Counted from the stretch's first letter, positions 44,092-54,393 are shown. The stretch is 64,000 bases of DNA from an uncultured Pelagibacteraceae bacterium (GCA_902571375.1 CACGBP010000004.1:38313-102312); one strand, 5' to 3'. The notes: generated by a model not told the origin, from the sequence alone. Numbers and translations: made by a program.

Positions 44092-44886
44092 TTAATAATG
44101 TTTTGGCTCTTCTCTTTTTATACCCAGGCCAAATTGCTCAGGCGCATCAGCTGGGGGAGGAAGATTGTCTCTAGATCCGTCAGCTTCAGCTAAATTTTTT
44201 TGTATTGCAGCTCCAGGTTTATAAAACATATGAGCAAATTTTGACCAATAAACCCCACCAAATAAAATTAAGTTTGAAGCTACAAATAAAGTCAAAAATA
44301 AATAAGATAATCCTGCTTGACCATTGAATTGTGTAAACGACCAAGCTAACCCAAAAGTAGAACAAGCTAGCAATGCTAACACAAATAAATCTGCTTTAAT
44401 AATTCTATACCAAGGATGAGCTTCTGCAGAAACGTCTACTCTTAAAAAAAACCAAAACCAAAACCCACCTAGACAAGTCAAAATAGCTCCAACGTGCCAA
44501 AGCATCGACCAAGTTTCAGAACTCGATTTACCTGCACCAGTGTAACAAAAAACTAAAACTGCAGATGATAACCAAAATAAAATTGTACCATACATACCAA
44601 GAACATGCGCAAGTCTTCTCTTACCAAAACCTAATTCAGAAGTTGTTCCAATATCTACAACAGTAGTTTTCGCTATAATTGACGCCTTTTCTCCAACTCC
44701 TAATTCTTTTGTTGCTGAAAGTTTTGCTTTTTTGGCGTTATTAAAAAAGTAAGTTAGATTTTTATGGTGTATCATTTGGATGATTGTTCCAATTGCTATT
44801 AATAATATCATAGCAATTATAAAATATTGCATCGCAAGTGGTGAGACTGTCTCAGCTAGAATGGAAAAAGGATTGTTACTTAACAT
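44092..44886 (-). CDS. Polytopic membrane protein in apr operon (AprM-like putative anchor/electron partner)
   Basis: ORF 264 aa, about 6 TM; immediately upstream of aprB-aprA on the same strand. Confidence 0.7.
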   Translation of the reverse strand: MLSNNPFSILAETVSPLAMQYFIIAMILLIAIGTIIQMIHHKNLTYFFNNAKKAKLSATKELGVGEKASIIAKTTVVDIGTTSELGFGKRRLAHVLGMYGTILFWLSSAVLVFCYTGAGKSSSETWSMLWHVGAILTCLGGFWFWFFLRVDVSAEAHPWYRIIKADLFVLALLACSTFGLAWSFTQFNGQAGLSYLFLTLFVASNLILFGGVYWSKFAHMFYKPGAAIQKNLAEADGSRDNLPPPADAPEQFGLGIKREEPKHY

Positions 44887-44988
44887 TTCCGGTTTTAGTT
44901 AATTTTTTGAATTAATTTTTGTAGTTTTATATATAGTTGAATTAATAGTTCAACCTCAAACTCTGGTCAATTTGTCTTTAATAACAGG

Positions 44989-45387
44989 CTATTTCTTTCT
45001 CTCATAGTGTTGTTTATTTGGTATTACAGACCTAACTCCTCCTTGAGGATTCTCTACATCTCCTTCTCTTCTAGGAATTAGATGTATATGACAATGAAAA
45101 ATTGACTGACCTGAAACTTTGCCAATATTTGTTCCAATGTTAAAACCTTTAACTGTTTGGTCTTTTTTTAATATTTCACTTTTAACAATTTTGATTAGTT
45201 CATCACATGCTATTAATTCTTTTTTGGACAAATCAAAATAATCTCCTATATGTCGTTTAGGAATTATTAGACAATGATCTTTAGAAACAGGATAAGAGTC
45301 GTAACTTGCATAAGCAAAATTATTCTCATGTGCAACACCACTTTCTCTAGTATTACAAAATAAACATGGATTATTTGGATCTCTCAT
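44989..45387 (-). CDS. HIT family protein
   Basis: ORF 132 aa, CLFCNTRESGVAHENNFAYA, SIFHCHIHLIPRR. Confidence 0.9.
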   Translation of the reverse strand: MRDPNNPCLFCNTRESGVAHENNFAYASYDSYPVSKDHCLIIPKRHIGDYFDLSKKELIACDELIKIVKSEILKKDQTVKGFNIGTNIGKVSGQSIFHCHIHLIPRREGDVENPQGGVRSVIPNKQHYERKK

Positions 45388-45391
45388 AAAT

Positions 45392-46165
45392 TTAAAACTT
45401 GTAATTATTACATTTCTTCACAGCTAAACGGTAATATTTAGAAAACACTTTAAACTTGTTTAAACTTTTTCTTTTCCAATTAATTTCTTGAATTGATTTT
45501 ACGGAGGTAACACCCTTACCTGAACCAACTAATATTATTTCTTCAAAATTATCTAAATCTTTAATAAGGATGTCTTTTCTTGAAATTTTTTTTATTTTTG
45601 ACTTTAAGAACTTATAAGTATTTCCCTCATAATAATTTTTTATTGGAGTAAATATTTTTTGTTTTTTTACAAATAAAAGATTTGAAGTTCCTGTTTCTAA
45701 AATCTTATTATTCACTACAAGACCTATATCTGATCTAGAATTATCTAGTTTAACAAGGTGAGATAAAATTTTTTTATATTTTAAATTTTTATATTTTGGT
45801 TTTTCTCTTCGTAAATTTACTAATTTTAAATTAAAATTTAATTTTGGTTTAACTCTTTTTCTTAAAGATATTGATATAACTTGTTTGTTTAAAGCAACTC
45901 TCAAAAGATGATTATATTTTTTATCTTTCGATAAGTTGGTATTTATAATTTCGATAATATCTTTTTTAAGAGATTTCTTTGATATTCCGTAACTTTTAAG
46001 TGATATAATTAAATTTTTTATATGGTTTTCAAAAAATAAAATTTTTGCAGGTTTTCCGTAAATCCACATTGTAGTGAACACACCATGGTCACCCCATAAA
46101 TCTTTAAACTTAATTTCTTTTAAATTTTTAAGCTGATAAGATTTTTTTAATAAATAAGTTGCCAT
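45392..46165 (-). CDS. pabC: Aminodeoxychorismate lyase-like (branched-chain aminotransferase fold)
   Basis: ORF 257 aa, TGTSNLLFVKKQKIFTP; adjacent to pabA and pabB. Confidence 0.75.
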   Translation of the reverse strand: MATYLLKKSYQLKNLKEIKFKDLWGDHGVFTTMWIYGKPAKILFFENHIKNLIISLKSYGISKKSLKKDIIEIINTNLSKDKKYNHLLRVALNKQVISISLRKRVKPKLNFNLKLVNLRREKPKYKNLKYKKILSHLVKLDNSRSDIGLVVNNKILETGTSNLLFVKKQKIFTPIKNYYEGNTYKFLKSKIKKISRKDILIKDLDNFEEIILVGSGKGVTSVKSIQEINWKRKSLNKFKVFSKYYRLAVKKCNNYKF

Positions 46166-46685
46166 TGATTGTTAAAAAAGATTCTGGGTGAAATTGAAAT
46201 CCATATATTTTTTCTTTACTATTTTCAAAAGACATTGCAACTTTTGATTTTAAACACCTCATAGTTATATCAAAATTATTTATTTTAAAAGGTTCTTTTA
46301 ATCTAAGCGAGTGATACCGTCCTACTTTGAATATTTTTCCTTTTTTGAATAAAGATTTATCGTTAACGACTTTAATATCTGATTGAAATCCATGATAAAT
46401 TTTCCTTTGTTCAATAATTTTAGCTCCTTCACAAAATAATATTTGTTGAAAACCTAAACAGATTCCAATTATCTTTTTTTTTCCTTTAAATTGTTTGTAA
46501 ATCTTAGATGTTGTTGGATAATTTTTTGGATTACCAGGTCCAGGAGAAAAAACTAAAACTTTAGCTTTTTGAAGTTTTGTTTTATTTATTTCGTTATAAT
46601 TATCACATTCCACTTCATCAAATAATGAAAATTGATGAACTACATTATGAGTAAACGAGTCATTGTGATCTATTACGTAAATCAT
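46128..46685 (-). CDS. pabA: Para-aminobenzoate/anthranilate synthase glutamine amidotransferase component
   Basis: ORF 185 aa, FSPGPGNPKNYPTT, GICLGFQQIL, GFQFHPESFLT. Confidence 0.88.
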   Translation of the reverse strand: MIYVIDHNDSFTHNVVHQFSLFDEVECDNYNEINKTKLQKAKVLVFSPGPGNPKNYPTTSKIYKQFKGKKKIIGICLGFQQILFCEGAKIIEQRKIYHGFQSDIKVVNDKSLFKKGKIFKVGRYHSLRLKEPFKINNFDITMRCLKSKVAMSFENSKEKIYGFQFHPESFLTINGNLFIKKILSA

Positions 46686-47836
46686 TTAAACAAATCTATT
46701 AATGCTTTTGCTTTAATATAATTCTCATTGAATTCATGTTGAGCATTGCTATCAACAACTACTCCTGAAGCGACCGATATTTCGGAAATATTCTTAAAAT
46801 TTAAAATTGATCTAATAATAATGTTAAATCTCATATCTCCATTGAATTTTATATATCCAAAGCTGCCTGTATAAATATTTCTATTCTCTTTTTCTTGTTT
46901 ATTTAAAAGTTTTAAAGTACTTATCTTTGGACAACCAATTACAGATCCTCCTGGCATCATAGCTTTAATAATATCTTTATTTTGAACATTCTTTTTTAAT
47001 TTACCCTTTATTAAACTTACATAGTGAAAAAGATCTTTATATTCCTCTACAGTTTTTTGTTTAGATAATTTTACCGAGCCAGGTTTGCATATTCTAGATA
47101 AATCATTTCTCTCCATGTCAACAATCATATTGTGTTCTTTTGTTTCTTTAAGATTTTTTCTAAAATATTTAAGCGCCTTCCTCTTATTTAAGGATTTGGT
47201 TTTTTTAACCGTTCCAGCTATAGGCTTTGTAAATATATTGAGACCTTTTTTAGTTATTAAGTTTTCTGGTGAACAGCTTATAATTGAATAATTCTTATCT
47301 CTAATCATGAATGCTTCTGGAGCTAAATTAGTTTTTGATAATTTCGAAAAAAAGCTTAAAGGATCTACCTTTGATTTTGTTTTATATTTAGTACAAATCT
47401 TAATTTGATATGTTTCTCCACTTATAATTCTCTTTTTAAATTTTTTAAAAATTTTAGTGTAAGACTTCTTATTTATATTTATTTTAAAAGCACTGTTTTT
47501 ATGTTTATCTTTATTTTCATATTTAAAATTATTACTTAAACTGATCTTCTTTTCAGGTTTATAGAAAATTCCTTTTGGAAATTTAATACTTTTTTGTTTT
47601 GGAATTCTAATACCGATTAAGTTATTAAGTATTTCATAACCAAAAAAACCTATGTATAAATTGGTATTTCCAGGTATGCTTTTATGTTTTTTACTTAAAA
47701 AACTACCTACATTATTATTGTTAAGAATAATTTTTTTAGAAAAATTAGTATATAAATCAAAACCTTTTTTTGATTTATAAATAATGTAAGATTTTCCTGA
47801 ATTGTGAATATCCGATAGTTGATCTTTTTTAATCAA
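46682..47836 (-). CDS. pabB: Aminodeoxychorismate synthase component I
   Basis: ORF 384 aa, KPIAGTVKKTKS, EHNMIVDMERNDLSRIC, MMPGGSVIGCPKIST. Confidence 0.9.
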   Translation of the reverse strand: MIKKDQLSDIHNSGKSYIIYKSKKGFDLYTNFSKKIILNNNNVGSFLSKKHKSIPGNTNLYIGFFGYEILNNLIGIRIPKQKSIKFPKGIFYKPEKKISLSNNFKYENKDKHKNSAFKININKKSYTKIFKKFKKRIISGETYQIKICTKYKTKSKVDPLSFFSKLSKTNLAPEAFMIRDKNYSIISCSPENLITKKGLNIFTKPIAGTVKKTKSLNKRKALKYFRKNLKETKEHNMIVDMERNDLSRICKPGSVKLSKQKTVEEYKDLFHYVSLIKGKLKKNVQNKDIIKAMMPGGSVIGCPKISTLKLLNKQEKENRNIYTGSFGYIKFNGDMRFNIIIRSILNFKNISEISVASGVVVDSNAQHEFNENYIKAKALIDLFK

Positions 47837-47837
47837 T

Positions 47838-49058
47838 TTATTCTGTTTTTAATCTTAAAACTGGTTCTTCCTTAATTGGTAAGTGTATTATTGCTGCGAA
47901 AACAGATAAAGCAATTGCTAAATACCACGCATAATCATAAGAGCCATATAAATCATGGAATAGGCCTCCAAGATACGCACCAAAAAAAGATCCTATTTGA
48001 TGACTTAAAAATACAATTCCATACAACATACCTAAATATTTAGTTCCAAATAAATGTGCAACTATTCCACTTGTTGCAGGAACTGTTGAAAGCCATAAGA
48101 AGCCAAAACTTGCTCCAAATAAAAAAGCACTAATGTTACTCGCTGGTGTAAATATGAATAGAATAATAGAAATCCCTCTTAAAAAATAAATTCCACTTAG
48201 AATAATTTTCTTACTCATTTTTGCTGAAAGATAACCACTTAATAACGAGCCAAAAATATTAAATAATCCTATCAATGATAAAATTGCAGCTGCCGTCCAG
48301 TCCTCTAAACCTCTGTCAATAACATACTTAGGAACATGAGTTCCAACCAAAGTAATATGAAAACCACAAACAAAAAATCCTGACACAAGTAAAATATAAC
48401 TTTTAGTCTTGAAAGCTTCTGCTAAAGCTTCTTTAAATGATTGATGTGAAGTTTTCTCTATTTTTTCAGTTTCAGATGGTGACCGTACAAAATAAGCAGC
48501 AACTAAACCTGTTATTAAAAATAAAGTAAATACAAATAAAGTATAATTCCAACCATATTCTTTTAAAGAATAAGTAGTAAAAATTGGTGAAAGAAAATAA
48601 CCAAAAGATCCAATTGCGGTGACAATACTCATTGCAATTGTTCTTGTTGATAAAGGGAAGTGTTTACCAACAATTGACATTGGAATACTTATAGCCGTAC
48701 CACCTAAACCAATACCTATCAATAAACCCATATGAATTTGAAAAAATATACCAGTGTTTGGCCCTGTGTATAAAAAGTAAATACCAAGTGTGTAAAATAT
48801 AAATGCAGAAATAATAGCAAAATGTCCACCATAACGATCTGCAACTGCTCCAAAAATTGGACCAGTTATTCCCCACATTAACATTTGTATTCCAATAGCA
48901 AAACCAAATGCAGTATTACTTATATTTAAACTCTCATTAAAATCGATAAAGAATAAACCAAAAACCTGTCTTACACCTAAAGAAATCAAAACAACAAAAC
49001 ATGCAGCAAATAAAGTTATGATTGCTGTTCTAGATTTAAAAAAATTCTCTGATATCAT
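47838..49058 (-). CDS. MFS transporter
   Basis: ORF 406 aa, 12 TM, AVADRYGGHFAIISAF. Confidence 0.88.
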   Translation of the reverse strand: MISENFFKSRTAIITLFAACFVVLISLGVRQVFGLFFIDFNESLNISNTAFGFAIGIQMLMWGITGPIFGAVADRYGGHFAIISAFIFYTLGIYFLYTGPNTGIFFQIHMGLLIGIGLGGTAISIPMSIVGKHFPLSTRTIAMSIVTAIGSFGYFLSPIFTTYSLKEYGWNYTLFVFTLFLITGLVAAYFVRSPSETEKIEKTSHQSFKEALAEAFKTKSYILLVSGFFVCGFHITLVGTHVPKYVIDRGLEDWTAAAILSLIGLFNIFGSLLSGYLSAKMSKKIILSGIYFLRGISIILFIFTPASNISAFLFGASFGFLWLSTVPATSGIVAHLFGTKYLGMLYGIVFLSHQIGSFFGAYLGGLFHDLYGSYDYAWYLAIALSVFAAIIHLPIKEEPVLRLKTE

Positions 49059-50230
49059 TTTAAATGTCTTAATGCTTGTTTAATATCTGCAATTAAGTCA
49101 TTTGGATCTTCAAGACCAATATGTAATCTCACAAGATGTTCATCTTTAGCTAGATTCATATATTTTCTTTTTCCTGTTTCTCTAAACTCTTGATGTAAGG
49201 CTAAACTTTCAAATCCACCCCAGCTATATCCATAACCAAATAGTTTAAGTGAGTTAACAAATTTTCTAACTGAATTTATGTTTTTAGATTTAATTTTCAT
49301 TCCCATTAAACCTGAGGCTCCTGTATAATATTTCTTCCACATTCTAAAGTTATGTGAGTTTTTTTTATATGGATAAAGTAATTTAAATTTTTTATTTTTT
49401 GATAAAAAGGATGCGACTTTTTTTGCATTCTCTCTGTGTCTATCCAATCTCACATCAAGTGTTCTTAGTCCTCTTGTTATCAGATAAGCATCATCAGGAC
49501 CTAGCCTTAGCCCTGTAATTCTTTCAGCTTCTTTAACTTTCGGAAAAACCTTTTTATTAACAGCTAAACTTCCACCCATTACATCAGAATGTCCAGAATA
49601 ATATTTTGTTGCGGACACTATTGCCATGTCGAAACCAAGCTTAATAGGTTTAAGATAATATGGTGTGCCCCAAGTATTATCTATAGCTGTATAAATTTTA
49701 TTTTTTTTTGCAATTGAAATTATTTTTCCAAGATCTTGAAAATCAAAAGTATTACTGCCAGGATTTTCTACAAAAATAAGTTTTGTTTTTTTTGTAATAT
49801 TTCTCTGTAAAGTTTTAAGATCAGTGGGATTATAAAAAATAGTTTTAATGCCAAATTCTCTCAAGTAATTCTCTGTTAATAATCTTGTAGGGCTATAAAT
49901 AGGATCTGCAGCTATTATTTCGTCTCCAGGTCTTACAACGCTAAATATAGCCAAAAAAACAGAACCAAAACCTGTTGGTGTTGTAAATACGTGGTAACTC
50001 TCCTCAAGTTTAGTAAGTATCTTTTGCAATATGTAAGTTGTTGAGGTTCCTTGCCTACCATAATCATAATGACCACCGGTAGGATTTCTTTGTGCTTTTG
50101 CTTGAGTCTTTCTTATGTGCTGCATTGATTTGAATATTATTGTAGAAGCTCTAACCACTGGTGGATTTACTGACTGATTATGAAAATCTTTGGCAGTATG
50201 TTTTAGAAATGTCTTAAAAGATTTAGCCAT
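49055..50230 (-). CDS. metC: Cystathionine beta-lyase / Cys-Met metabolism PLP-dependent enzyme
   Basis: Start at MAKSFKTF (Met 10); DYGRQGTSTTYILQKILTKLE, VSATKYYSGHSDVMGG, ENPGSNTFD. Confidence 0.85.
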   Translation of the reverse strand: MAKSFKTFLKHTAKDFHNQSVNPPVVRASTIIFKSMQHIRKTQAKAQRNPTGGHYDYGRQGTSTTYILQKILTKLEESYHVFTTPTGFGSVFLAIFSVVRPGDEIIAADPIYSPTRLLTENYLREFGIKTIFYNPTDLKTLQRNITKKTKLIFVENPGSNTFDFQDLGKIISIAKKNKIYTAIDNTWGTPYYLKPIKLGFDMAIVSATKYYSGHSDVMGGSLAVNKKVFPKVKEAERITGLRLGPDDAYLITRGLRTLDVRLDRHRENAKKVASFLSKNKKFKLLYPYKKNSHNFRMWKKYYTGASGLMGMKIKSKNINSVRKFVNSLKLFGYGYSWGGFESLALHQEFRETGKRKYMNLAKDEHLVRLHIGLEDPNDLIADIKQALRHLK

Positions 50231-50305
50231 AAAAAAATTGATAACTTTAAAAGACAATGCTATATCCCAAGCATAATTTCAATTAAATTATAACTAAAGG
50301 AAACA

Positions 50306-50389
50306 ATGGGTTACCCAAAGAAACATAGAGGCCGGAGAAAAATGGGCTCTAAAAAAAGAAGAGCTAGAAAAAAAAATAAGAAAAAATAA
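50306..50389 (+). CDS. 27-aa ultra-basic micropeptide
   Basis: MGYPKKHRGRRKMGSKKRRARKKNKKK*; AAAGGA Shine-Dalgarno-like sequence just upstream; mostly K/R. Confidence 0.55.
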   Translation: MGYPKKHRGRRKMGSKKRRARKKNKKK

Positions 50390-50395
50390 CTAGTT

Positions 50396-51103
50396 ATGGA
50401 TCAGATTAGTAAAGTCAAATCCATAAGTATTTGGATATTCATTGTTCCATTTATTGCAGTAAACACTTGTCTAATTTTAATCACTCAATTTCATGAACTT
50501 TTCCCTAATCAAGGAGACATTATACATAATACAATCCCATATTTTGATGGAGGCGCATCAATCAGTAGAACAGCTAGACCTTATCCTTCTTGGTTAGTGT
50601 TTAAACCAGCAATGTTTTTTACCTCATACCTTTTAATTAAATATTGGCTATACAATAAAGAAATTATTAAATCATTTAACGCAAATCATAAGTACATTAA
50701 TAAAGTAGTTTTTTTTGGAGTAGCTTCAGCTATCGCATTAACTATTCATTCTATATTTTTAGGTATTAAGTTTGACAGTGATTTATATAAATTATTTAGA
50801 AGAGTAGTTATGTTACTTTTTATAATTTTTGAAATAGCTGCACAGGCATATTTAGTTACAACATTCTATTCATTCAAAGAAAAACTATCCAAATTTATTA
50901 ATATTAGAATACTAAAACTTAAGATAATTTTAGTCTCAATATTGATTATTGTTGCGGTGATAAGTATCCCACTAATAAGCTTACCTGGTAATAATGTTTT
51001 GGGATTTAATGTAAAATTCTTTAAACATGCTTTAGAATGGGATTATTTTATAGGTGTTATAACTTTTTATTTACTTACTTATTTTATGTGGAAAAAAAAT
51101 TAA
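50396..51103 (+). CDS. Polytopic membrane hypothetical protein
   Basis: ORF 235 aa, multiple hydrophobic segments; no family recognised. Confidence 0.65.
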   Translation: MDQISKVKSISIWIFIVPFIAVNTCLILITQFHELFPNQGDIIHNTIPYFDGGASISRTARPYPSWLVFKPAMFFTSYLLIKYWLYNKEIIKSFNANHKYINKVVFFGVASAIALTIHSIFLGIKFDSDLYKLFRRVVMLLFIIFEIAAQAYLVTTFYSFKEKLSKFINIRILKLKIILVSILIIVAVISIPLISLPGNNVLGFNVKFFKHALEWDYFIGVITFYLLTYFMWKKN

Positions 51104-52218
51104 CTTTTGATCCACCCACCACCAAGTACCTTATAACCATTTTCATTTTCTTTATAAAATACACACGCTTGACCAGGTGAAATACCATCTTCAGCATTTT
51201 TAAGATTAACTTCAGCTTTTTTTTTATCTTTTAATTTAATTTTAGCCTCTAAAAGTTTTCCTGTAGACCTTACCTTTACAAGGATTTTTTCTTTAAATTC
51301 AGATTCATCAACTAATAAATTCAAATTATCTAAATTGATAACTTTTTTTCCCAATTTTTCTCTAGGTCCTACAATAATTTCATTTTTATTTGAATTAATT
51401 TCAAGAACATAAAGCGGTTCTTTATCAGAAACTTTTATTCCTTTTCTTTGTCCAATAGTAAAATTTATTATACCATTATGTACACCAATAACTTTACCAT
51501 CAAAATTTTTAATATTTCCTTTCCTTAATGACTCTGGTTTAAATTTTCTAATTACAGATGCATAATCTCCATTAGGTACAAAACAAATATCTTGGCTGTC
51601 TGGTTTATCTGCCACATTAAGTTGGAGTTCTTTGGCTATTTTTCTTGTCTCATCTTTTAACAAACTGCCAAGTGGAAATCTTAAATAGTTTAATTGATCT
51701 TTTGTTGTACTAAATAAAAAATAACTCTGGTCTCTATTCTCATCAATAGCTCGATACATACTTGTATCATTTCCTATTGTAATACTTTTTACATAGTGGC
51801 CTGTAATCATTGCATCAGCATTAAGTTCTTTAGATACTTGAAATAAATCTTTAAATTTTACTGTTTGATTGCATTGAACACATGGTATTGGTGTCTCACC
51901 TTGTAAATAACTATCTACAAAATTATCTATAACACCTTGTTTAAATTTATTTTGATAATATAAAATCTTATGTTCAATTCCTAGTTTTTGAGCAACTCTT
52001 TTAGCATCCATAATATCTTGACCAGAACAACATTGTTTAGAGGCTGCAACTTCTTTTCCATCATCATAAAGTTTTAAAGTAATACCAATAACTTTATAAC
52101 CTTCTTTTTTCATCATTGCTGCAACTGTAGAAGAGTCGACCCCACCTGACATTGCAACAACAATAGTTGTATCTGAAGGCTTTTTGTCTAATCCAATAGA
52201 GTTTAGTCGATTATTCAT
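51100..52218 (-). CDS. mnmA: tRNA 2-thiouridine(34) synthase
   Basis: ORF 372 aa, [37 protein letters not shown]. Confidence 0.95.
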   Translation of the reverse strand: MNNRLNSIGLDKKPSDTTIVVAMSGGVDSSTVAAMMKKEGYKVIGITLKLYDDGKEVAASKQCCSGQDIMDAKRVAQKLGIEHKILYYQNKFKQGVIDNFVDSYLQGETPIPCVQCNQTVKFKDLFQVSKELNADAMITGHYVKSITIGNDTSMYRAIDENRDQSYFLFSTTKDQLNYLRFPLGSLLKDETRKIAKELQLNVADKPDSQDICFVPNGDYASVIRKFKPESLRKGNIKNFDGKVIGVHNGIINFTIGQRKGIKVSDKEPLYVLEINSNKNEIIVGPREKLGKKVINLDNLNLLVDESEFKEKILVKVRSTGKLLEAKIKLKDKKKAEVNLKNAEDGISPGQACVFYKENENGYKVLGGGWIKS

Positions 52219-52259
52219 TTAATGGTATTTATACTGTTTTCTAATATAAGTTAAATTAA

Positions 52260-52430
52260 ATGATTTTAGATTTTGAACCAGGTGACAAAGTTTTCTGTCC
52301 TGAAAACAAAGATTGGGGAATTGGACAAGTTCAATCAATAATTAAGGAAAAAATAACAGTTAATTTTCAAAATGTAGGAAAAAAAGTAATTTATTCAGAT
52401 AATATTAAATTAGAAAAAATTAATGACTAA
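52260..52430 (+). CDS. DUF3553-like small protein (56 aa)
   Basis: MILDFEPGDKVFCPENKDWGIGQVQSIIKEKITVNFQNVGKKVIYSDNIKLEKIND*; overlaps next CDS by 8 nt. Confidence 0.7.
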   Translation: MILDFEPGDKVFCPENKDWGIGQVQSIIKEKITVNFQNVGKKVIYSDNIKLEKIND

Positions 52431-53211
52431 AATTGATATTAAAAAAGTCGTAGAAAGTTTAATCAAAACATTTTTAAATGCTGGAGAGATTTCACTCGAG
52501 TTAAGAAAAAAAGGTTTAATTAAAAGTATTAAATCTGACAACACACCTGTTACTAACGGTGATCTCGAGGTAAATAAGATAATTACAAAAAAAATAACAG
52601 AGTCAACTCCTACTATTCCAATAATATCGGAAGAAACTTCTGATAACAAATCTTTAGACGATCTAAAAGATTTTTGGTTGATAGACCCAATTGATGGTAC
52701 ATATGATTATATTAATAATCTTGATGAATTTACAATAAATGCTGGACTAATAATTAATAAAAAACCTGCTGCAGGATTAATTTATGCACCTGCAAAAAAT
52801 AGAATGTTTTATTCTTATGGTGAAAATCAAGCTTTTGAATTAATTAATGGAGATGAAATTAAATTAGATGGCACAAAAAAATTTGATAAGAATGAAATTA
52901 AATTTGTTTCTTATTCTAATCATATAAAACCTGAAATTAATAAAATTCATAAAGAGTTTAATGTTAAAAAAATAGTTCGAATGAAAAGTTCATTAAAATT
53001 TTGTGTAATTGCAGCAGGAGAATATGATGGATATGTAGCTGAACCTAGAGCTTGTGAATGGGATATAGCAGCAGGCCACGCAATTCTTAAACATGCAGGA
53101 GGTGATATATCAGACTTTAATGGTAACGAAATATTATACGGGAAAAAAAATTTTATAAATCCCAGTATAATTTTAAAAAGTAAAAGTATTTTACAATGGA
53201 TGAACAGCTAA
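52423..53211 (+). CDS. cysQ: Inositol monophosphatase family, CysQ-like 3'(2'),5'-bisphosphate nucleotidase
   Basis: ORF 262 aa, DNTPVTNGDLEVNKII, SEET, FWLIDPIDGTYDYIN, CEWDIAAGHAILKHAGG. Confidence 0.85.
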   Translation: MTKIDIKKVVESLIKTFLNAGEISLELRKKGLIKSIKSDNTPVTNGDLEVNKIITKKITESTPTIPIISEETSDNKSLDDLKDFWLIDPIDGTYDYINNLDEFTINAGLIINKKPAAGLIYAPAKNRMFYSYGENQAFELINGDEIKLDGTKKFDKNEIKFVSYSNHIKPEINKIHKEFNVKKIVRMKSSLKFCVIAAGEYDGYVAEPRACEWDIAAGHAILKHAGGDISDFNGNEILYGKKNFINPSIILKSKSILQWMNS

Positions 53212-53336
53212 GAATTATACTTATAATCATTGTTTCAGTTTCTATATTTGGTTTACTTGTTTTTGTGTTTGTAAGAAATTATATAAAAAATAAAATTGAT
53301 TATTTAGTCAAAGAAAAAAATAAAAAATCAAAGTAA
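53196..53336 (+). CDS. Small single-TM hypothetical protein (46 aa)
   Basis: MDEQLRIILIIIVSVSIFGLLVFVFVRNYIKNKIDYLVKEKNKKSK*; overlaps CysQ-like end by 16 nt. Confidence 0.5.
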   Translation: MDEQLRIILIIIVSVSIFGLLVFVFVRNYIKNKIDYLVKEKNKKSK

Positions 53337-53891
53337 TTTAACAATTTTCAAATAATCTTCTTTTTGAATATCCATTACTTTTTTTGAGGTTTCAAAATCA
53401 AAACCATTTCTTGCTAATAGTGATATATCTTTTTTATAAAAAAGAGGTCTATTATCTTCTGTTCTTGCTGGTCCAATTCTTTTTTTTTTACAAATTTTTA
53501 TTGCAGAAAAGAAATCTTGATCTGAATTGTTATCTTCTATCTTACTGACTGTCTCATTAATAAATTTATCATTTATTCCCTTGCCGATAAGGTAATTTCT
53601 AATCTTATTTATTGAACTTCCTCTTTGTATCATGCTTTTGGCTTTGCTTTCTGAATAAAATTTATCATTCACAAATTTACTTTTTTCAAGATCAGATAAA
53701 ACAATATCAATCAAATTATTTACGTCTTGTTTTTTTACATTTGGAACTGAGATTCTAAGGTATTTTTTTAACAGATACGTTTTTAGTTGTTGTTTTGAAG
53801 GTGCATATTTTTCAACATAAGCTAATGCAAAATCTCTCATTTCATCAACTGTCACTTTAAGAGTTTTTTTTTTATTTCTTATAGGAATCAT
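53328..53891 (-). CDS. recX: RecX-family regulatory protein
   Basis: ORF 187 aa, KFVNDKFYSESKAKSMIQRGSSINKIRNYLIGKGI. Confidence 0.75.
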   Translation of the reverse strand: MIPIRNKKKTLKVTVDEMRDFALAYVEKYAPSKQQLKTYLLKKYLRISVPNVKKQDVNNLIDIVLSDLEKSKFVNDKFYSESKAKSMIQRGSSINKIRNYLIGKGINDKFINETVSKIEDNNSDQDFFSAIKICKKKRIGPARTEDNRPLFYKKDISLLARNGFDFETSKKVMDIQKEDYLKIVKLL

Positions 53892-53919
53892 GAATAGATT
53901 TAATATAATATATTTATAA

Positions 53920-54393
53920 ATGATCGAACAAATTTATAATTATTTTACAATAGAGATACTTTATTACTGGGTAAATTTGGGAGTCCTACCTTTTTGGTTA
54001 ATATTAATTTTTTTCCCACAATCTCACATTTGTAGATATTTAGTTACTTCAATATTCCCTATTTTTCTTTTAGGTGGTGCTTATGTTTTTATGCTCTATA
54101 AATCATATGTTGGTTCTTACGATTTTGATGGGAATTTTGATCTTTATCTAGGAATAGACAACATATCAGATTTATTTTCGGACAAAACTTTTCTAATGAT
54201 GTTTTGGATTCATTTTATATCGATCAATCTTTTTACGGGTGGTTGGATCGTGAGAGACTCTCAGAAACTTTCAATTAATAAAATAGTTATTATTTTTCCA
54301 CTCTTAATTACTTACTTAATTGGACCAATTGGAATATTTATTTATTGGTTAATAAGAATATTTTATGCCAAAAGCATAAATCTGTATGACTAA
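53920..54393 (+). CDS. ABA4-like/DUF membrane protein
   Basis: ORF 157 aa, 4 TM, WIHFISINLFTGGWIVRDSQ; GPIGIFIYWLIR near C-terminus. Confidence 0.55.
   Translation: MIEQIYNYFTIEILYYWVNLGVLPFWLILIFFPQSHICRYLVTSIFPIFLLGGAYVFMLYKSYVGSYDFDGNFDLYLGIDNISDLFSDKTFLMMFWIHFISINLFTGGWIVRDSQKLSINKIVIIFPLLITYLIGPIGIFIYWLIRIFYAKSINLYD

Noticed and set aside
50231-50305. Possible SAM-type riboswitch upstream of the MetC-like gene
   Set aside because: Leader is short and AT-rich with no recognisable conserved SAM-V core or stems.
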